Source of the DNA: Chitinophaga skermanii
GTDB taxonomy: Bacteria; Bacteroidota; Bacteroidia; Chitinophagales; Chitinophagaceae
Length of the DNA stretch: 64,000 nucleotides
NCBI RefSeq assembly: GCF_003259335.1
Contig: NZ_QLLL01000004.1
Span: 562,298 to 626,297 of the forward strand
Direction: 5' to 3'
The first letter of the stretch is position 1, and each line of letters starts with the position of its first letter. This document shows positions 60,375 through 64,000 of this stretch, one piece after another. Under the pieces are notes generated by a model. The model ran no database searches. It worked only from the letters and a program-made list of their open reading frames with translations, and was not told the origin of the DNA. The position numbers and the translations under genes are program-made.

Positions 60375-62309
60375 ATGAAATTATTGAAAATGGGTAGCAT
60401 GCTCGTTATGGCAACAATGATAAGTTGTTCCGTACAAGCCCAAGAAGCTAGGAATTACTTATCTCGCAGCTTACAACCCAATACAGCAAAGGAAATATAC
60501 GACTACCTACCCACTTGGCGGGCTGAAAGGAAACAACACCTGGTAGCAGCGATCAACAGTTTGCCGGAAGAGGTGAAGGCAAAAGCCATTGCACAAGCCG
60601 AGGAAGCGAATAAGTATACTTGGCCTACATTAACGGCTACTTTGTACAACCAATACCAAGTGAATGGCAATAGAACTAATTGGCAAGATAAACACAATGA
60701 ACGCCGCGCAAATATTACCCGCCTAGCAGTAGGGGAGCTACTCACCAATAAAGGCACCTATATCCCGCAACTCGTGAATGGCTTATGGGCCATGTTTGAA
60801 GAGTCGAGCTGGGTTGCCCCAGCGCATATCGGTGCTCAGAAAGCAGGTGGCGGTTTACCCGATGTTACAGAAGGGTACATCGATTTATACAGCGCTCGTT
60901 CTTCCGCCATGGTAGCCGATATTTACAACATGCTAGCGCCACAATTGGAAAAATATGCTCCAATGGTAACCAAACGCTTGCTGTATGAATTAAAACGCCG
61001 CGCCTTAACGCCTTACATGGAAAGAACAGATATGTGGTGGATGGGTTTCAACGGTAAGATCGTGAATAATTGGAATCCTTGGATTAATACGAATACATTG
61101 CAAGTAGCTTTGCTAACTTGGGATAATGCCGCTTCTTTCCAAACCTTCTTGCCGAAAATCATGCAAAGCACCGATTTCTGGATCAATGCTTATGGCGATG
61201 ATGGCGGTTGTGATGAAGGACCCAACTATTGGAACGAAGCCGCCGGTAAAATGATTCGATTTATGTATTTGTTGGATGATGTATCGCAACATTCATTGAA
61301 GTTCCAACAATACCCGCTTTTACATAACATGGGTACTTACGTATACAAGATGCACATCGCGCAAAACTACATGGTCGATTTCGCCGATGCTTCTCCCAAG
61401 AATTACCCGCACGCAGAAAGCGTACTACAATTCGGCGAAGTGTTCAACGACCAAGGTATGAAAGAGTTTGCCGCTTATATCTTCAGCCTACAAAAACAAA
61501 ATATCCTCGACGATAACTTTACGAATTTCCTCGTAAACGTAGATGTAGCACCCGTACTGAAATCATACGAACCTAGACCCGTATTGCCATTAGTATCGTG
61601 GATGCCTAATTTACAAGTGCTTACCACCCGCTCACAAGCCGGCAGCACAAAAGGTTTATTCCTCGCTGTAAAAGGTGGGCATAACGATGAAAGTCATAAC
61701 CACAACGACGTAGGTAATTTCATTATCTATGCCGACGGTAAACCCGTGATTATCGACATTGGCGTAGGCACCTATACAAAAGAAACTTTCAGCAGCAAAC
61801 GCTACGATATTTGGAACATGCAATCGCAATGGCATAATTGTCCTACCGTGAACGGCGAACAACAAAAAGCCGGTCGCCAATACGCTGCGAAAGTGCTAGG
61901 GTATACGACCACACCTAAGCAAACCAATTTGCAAATAGATATCGCCGCCGCGTATCCTACCAATGCTGCTGTAAAAAGCTGGGTGCGTAGCTTCCAATTC
62001 GATCGTACTAAGAAGCGCATCGTGCTGAAAGAAGCCTACGAACTCCAAGCTACCGAACAACCTACTACCATTCACTTCATTTCCGCCGTGCCGGTAACGA
62101 TCCAAAAAAACAAACTCGTTTTCACGGGCGACAATGGCAACATGCTCACCATGGAGTACGACCCTACACAGTTGGAAGCCTCCGTGCAACCGTTCCCATT
62201 GGAAGACCCACGCTTTATACAAAGCTGGGGCAAACAAGTGTACCGGGTGAACATGACGAAGAAAAACAACAACTTGAAAGCTGCACATAGCTTCGCCTTT
62301 TATCAATAA
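60375..62309 (+). CDS. Exported heparinase II/III-like polysaccharide lyase
   Basis: The 644-residue protein has a signal sequence (MVMATMISCSVQAQ; a lipobox at ISC is possible). An alpha-barrel N-terminal part follows (about 30-370), with WWMGFNGKIVNNWNPWINTN and GDDGGCDEGPNYWNEAAGKM, the hallmark of this lyase group. A C-terminal heparinase II/III beta-sandwich has GHNDESHNHNDVGNFIIYAD and KPVIIDIGVGTYT. It probably degrades an acidic polysaccharide in the periplasm or at the cell surface. No SusC/SusD pair is nearby, so it is not in a classical utilisation locus. Confidence 0.9.
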   Translation: MKLLKMGSMLVMATMISCSVQAQEARNYLSRSLQPNTAKEIYDYLPTWRAERKQHLVAAINSLPEEVKAKAIAQAEEANKYTWPTLTATLYNQYQVNGNRTNWQDKHNERRANITRLAVGELLTNKGTYIPQLVNGLWAMFEESSWVAPAHIGAQKAGGGLPDVTEGYIDLYSARSSAMVADIYNMLAPQLEKYAPMVTKRLLYELKRRALTPYMERTDMWWMGFNGKIVNNWNPWINTNTLQVALLTWDNAASFQTFLPKIMQSTDFWINAYGDDGGCDEGPNYWNEAAGKMIRFMYLLDDVSQHSLKFQQYPLLHNMGTYVYKMHIAQNYMVDFADASPKNYPHAESVLQFGEVFNDQGMKEFAAYIFSLQKQNILDDNFTNFLVNVDVAPVLKSYEPRPVLPLVSWMPNLQVLTTRSQAGSTKGLFLAVKGGHNDESHNHNDVGNFIIYADGKPVIIDIGVGTYTKETFSSKRYDIWNMQSQWHNCPTVNGEQQKAGRQYAAKVLGYTTTPKQTNLQIDIAAAYPTNAAVKSWVRSFQFDRTKKRIVLKEAYELQATEQPTTIHFISAVPVTIQKNKLVFTGDNGNMLTMEYDPTQLEASVQPFPLEDPRFIQSWGKQVYRVNMTKKNNNLKAAHSFAFYQ

Positions 62310-62329
62310 CCTTGCTATATCCCTTTTAC

Positions 62330-62364
62330 AAGCGCCGTTCCCAGTAAATAGGAACGGCGCTTTT
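62330..62364 (+). terminator. Terminator after the lyase gene
   Basis: A 12-bp stem (AAGCGCCGTTCC with GGAACGGCGCTT) around a 9-base loop is followed by TT, 20 bases after the stop. Confidence 0.85.
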
Positions 62365-62486
62365 GCATTATAAATTCGTGTATTATCATTCGAAAAAACC
62401 ATATAAACCCGCGCCCCGCCTGGAAGTTTAGTTTGTGAACCGGGGAATTACCCCTAATTTTAGGCAGATTTTAAGCTGTAGTGCGT

Positions 62487-63452
62487 ATGCCAGTATTGTC
62501 GACATCAACATATAAACCGCCGATTTTTCTAACCAACCGGCATTTGCAAACCATATACCCCACCTTGTTCCGTCGTATCGATGCGGCCCCTTACGTGCGC
62601 CGTAGGATAGATACCCCGGATGGCGATTTCCTCGATTTGGATCTATCTTCCCGCAACAACAAAAAAGCCGTACTCATCTTGCACGGCCTAGAAGGTAATT
62701 CCACCCGTAAATACGTGATGGGCATGGTACATATGTTCAACAAAGGTGGCTACGATACCATCTCAATGAACTTCCGTGGTTGCAGTGGCGAACCCAACCG
62801 CGCAATGCGTTTCTACCATAGCGGCGATACCGGCGACATTGCCACGGTGATCGACTACATCTTCTCACTCCAACAATACGAACAACTCCACATCGTAGGG
62901 TTCTCCCTTGGTGGCAACGTAACCCTTAAATACGTGGGTGAACAAGGTAAAAACATCGACCCGCGCATTCGCAGTGCCGTTGCCATATCAGTACCTTGTG
63001 ACTTAATGGATAGCTCGGTAGAGTTGGAGAAGCCGCATAATGTGATATACATGACGCGCTTCATCCGCAATTTGGAAGAGAAGCTCCGTTTAAAATCGGC
63101 CTTATTTCCCGGTAAAATCAGCTTAACGGGGTTTAAGGAGATCAAAACCTTCCGACAGTTCGACGATCGGTATACGGCGCCTATTCATGGCTTTAATAAC
63201 GCGTTGGAGTATTGGGAGAAAAGCAGTTCGAAACAATTCTTGCACCAGGTAAGTATTCCTACCTTGCTGGTAAATGCCTTAAACGACCCTTTTTTAGGGG
63301 AAGGATGCTTCCCATTTGATGCCGCCGAAGAGAATCCCCACTTCTTCTTAGAAACACCGGGGAATGGTGGCCATGTTGGGTTCGTAACATTCAGTGATCC
63401 TTATTACTGGACGGAGAAACGGGCTTTCGATTTTATTGATAAAGGACTGTAA
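62487..63452 (+). CDS. YheT-family alpha/beta hydrolase
   Basis: From the ATG at 62487 (321 residues; a GTG lies two codons upstream) the protein has the YheT signature PIFLTNRHLQTIYPTLFRR at the start, ILHGLEGNSTRKYV, MNFRGCSGEPNR, the nucleophile elbow VGFSLGGNVTLKYVGE near residue 150, LNALNDPFLG-type Asp and GGHVGFV with His near 300. It is cytosolic; family members are short-chain esterases of unclear role. It stands alone. Confidence 0.93.
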   Translation: MPVLSTSTYKPPIFLTNRHLQTIYPTLFRRIDAAPYVRRRIDTPDGDFLDLDLSSRNNKKAVLILHGLEGNSTRKYVMGMVHMFNKGGYDTISMNFRGCSGEPNRAMRFYHSGDTGDIATVIDYIFSLQQYEQLHIVGFSLGGNVTLKYVGEQGKNIDPRIRSAVAISVPCDLMDSSVELEKPHNVIYMTRFIRNLEEKLRLKSALFPGKISLTGFKEIKTFRQFDDRYTAPIHGFNNALEYWEKSSSKQFLHQVSIPTLLVNALNDPFLGEGCFPFDAAEENPHFFLETPGNGGHVGFVTFSDPYYWTEKRAFDFIDKGL

Positions 63453-63461
63453 AACAGGTAA

Positions 63462-63593
63462 TTATTTAACAAACCAGTAACCCACCGCTAACCAAGCCAA
63501 GCCTTTCAGCAAGAAGAAGATAAATCCCCAAAAGCCGATACGCTTCATCCACACTTTGAATTTGCTAGGTGTAGCAGGTGTTGTTGTTTCCAT
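63462..63593 (-). CDS. Small single-helix membrane protein (43 residues)
   Basis: The short gene begins METTTPATPSKFKVWMKRIG and continues with one hydrophobic helix (FWGFIFFLLKGLAWLAVGYW, ending FVK). The KRIGFWGFxFFLLKGL pattern recurs in small Bacteroidota proteins, sometimes mislabelled as alanyl-tRNA synthetase in databases (from memory). The function is unknown. It converges with the YheT gene. Confidence 0.75.
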   Translation of the reverse strand: METTTPATPSKFKVWMKRIGFWGFIFFLLKGLAWLAVGYWFVK

Positions 63594-63714
63594 ACGAAAA
63601 TTGTTGAATAGCAAAATTAGCGATTAAATACATCCACCTATATAGAAAAAAACTAAGGGCCAATAGAGAACAGCCTACCTGTTCCTATCTTCCAAATTTG
63701 ATTGGCCATATGCT

Positions 63715-64000
63715 AGTGTCTAGTCCTACAAAAAGTTTACACCCACAAATGAAAAATGATGAAAAGAAGCAAATTATTTGGACTAAAAGGTCTTGGGGGT
63801 GGTCAATCGAGTTATGATGATTCATTTAGGCGCATGGTGGTGCGTGACTACGAAACTGGTAATTTAAGTGTATCGCAGCTAGCCGTTAAATACGGCATAA
63901 AGAATCATGATGTAAAAAATTGGAAAAAGCGGTTTAGGGGCGATATTGCGGTAATTACCACAATAAATGAAATAGCCATGACACCAGAAGAGCAAAAGGA
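63715..64000 (+). mobile_element. Left end of an insertion sequence, cut by the window edge
   Basis: A transposase OrfA-type gene starts near 63756 and runs off the window. TGTCTAGTCCTACAAAAAG upstream could be the terminal inverted repeat, but the other end is outside the window so the boundary is not proven. Confidence 0.6.
63756..64000 (+). CDS. IS3-type transposase OrfA (partial)
   Basis: The first 81 residues are visible: MMKRSKLFGLKGLGGGQSS, then YDDSFRRMVVRDYETGNLSV and SQLAVKYGIKNHDVKNWKKR. The SxxxLAxKYGI..xxVxxWxKR pattern is the helix-turn-helix of IS3/IS150 OrfA proteins. OrfB would lie beyond the window. A second ATG follows at once, so the start could be 63759. Confidence 0.8.
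   Translation, partial: MMKRSKLFGLKGLGGGQSSYDDSFRRMVVRDYETGNLSVSQLAVKYGIKNHDVKNWKKRFRGDIAVITTINEIAMTPEEQK

Overview
The window looks like chromosomal DNA of a Bacteroidota bacterium, most likely of the Chitinophagaceae. The signs are a CHU_C/type B sorting domain on a giant surface protein paired with a PorP/SprF protein (type IX secretion), many TAnnTTTG promoter -7 elements, LytS/LytTR two-component genes, FtsX/MacB-type permeases, AraC regulators and Rhs fragments with the motif typical of this phylum. No rRNA gene is present to confirm the genus.

Layout. 0-5.8 kb: metE behind a cobalamin riboswitch, an SMR exporter with a Crp/Fnr regulator, a metallophosphoesterase and an AraC regulator. 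6.5-14.2 kb: a 2241-residue repeat-rich exported protein and its PorP/SprF partner. 14.3-22.7 kb: a MacB-like permease with a sigma-54-like promoter and dyad sites, a YegP protein, a DUF3626 protein, a ZnuD-like TonB receptor divergent from a lipoprotein gene with two shared dyads, and a small lipocalin-like gene broken by a stop codon. 22.8-24.5 kb: purK-purE. 24.8-25.4 kb: a decayed small gene and tRNA-Pro(GGG).

25.5-31.9 kb is an AT-rich accessory island starting just after the tRNA. It holds C-terminal pieces of Rhs/polymorphic toxins, nearly all frameshifted or interrupted, each followed closely by a small ORF that is usually intact and reads like an immunity protein. One putative immunity family occurs three times, the first copy broken at a poly-T run. 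Two minus-strand remnants of another large-protein C-terminus are interspersed.

31.9-51.4 kb is mostly housekeeping and regulatory: a propeller lipoprotein, SDR/DUF2867, ACT, GNAT, aldo/keto reductase, AraC, lipase, an unknown 297-residue protein, an S41 peptidase-LytS-LytTR operon, DUF1877-DUF1826, a DeoR regulator divergent from nudK, AsmA, and an RNA ligase/HD-polynucleotide kinase operon that looks like a nucleic-acid end-healing and sealing module. 51.6-54.4 kb: two DEAD-box helicases, one with a DEFD motif. 54.4-60.1 kb: an AraC regulator divergent from five exported enzymes (CMD, two alpha/beta hydrolases, cupin, NTF2-like), then an HxlR regulator. 60.3-64 kb: a heparinase II/III-like lyase, a YheT hydrolase, a 43-residue membrane protein and the start of an insertion sequence.

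The most notable items are the toxin-immunity graveyard, the RNA ligase/HD-Pnk operon, the sigma-54-like control region of the permease and the zinc-type dyads around the ZnuD-like receptor.
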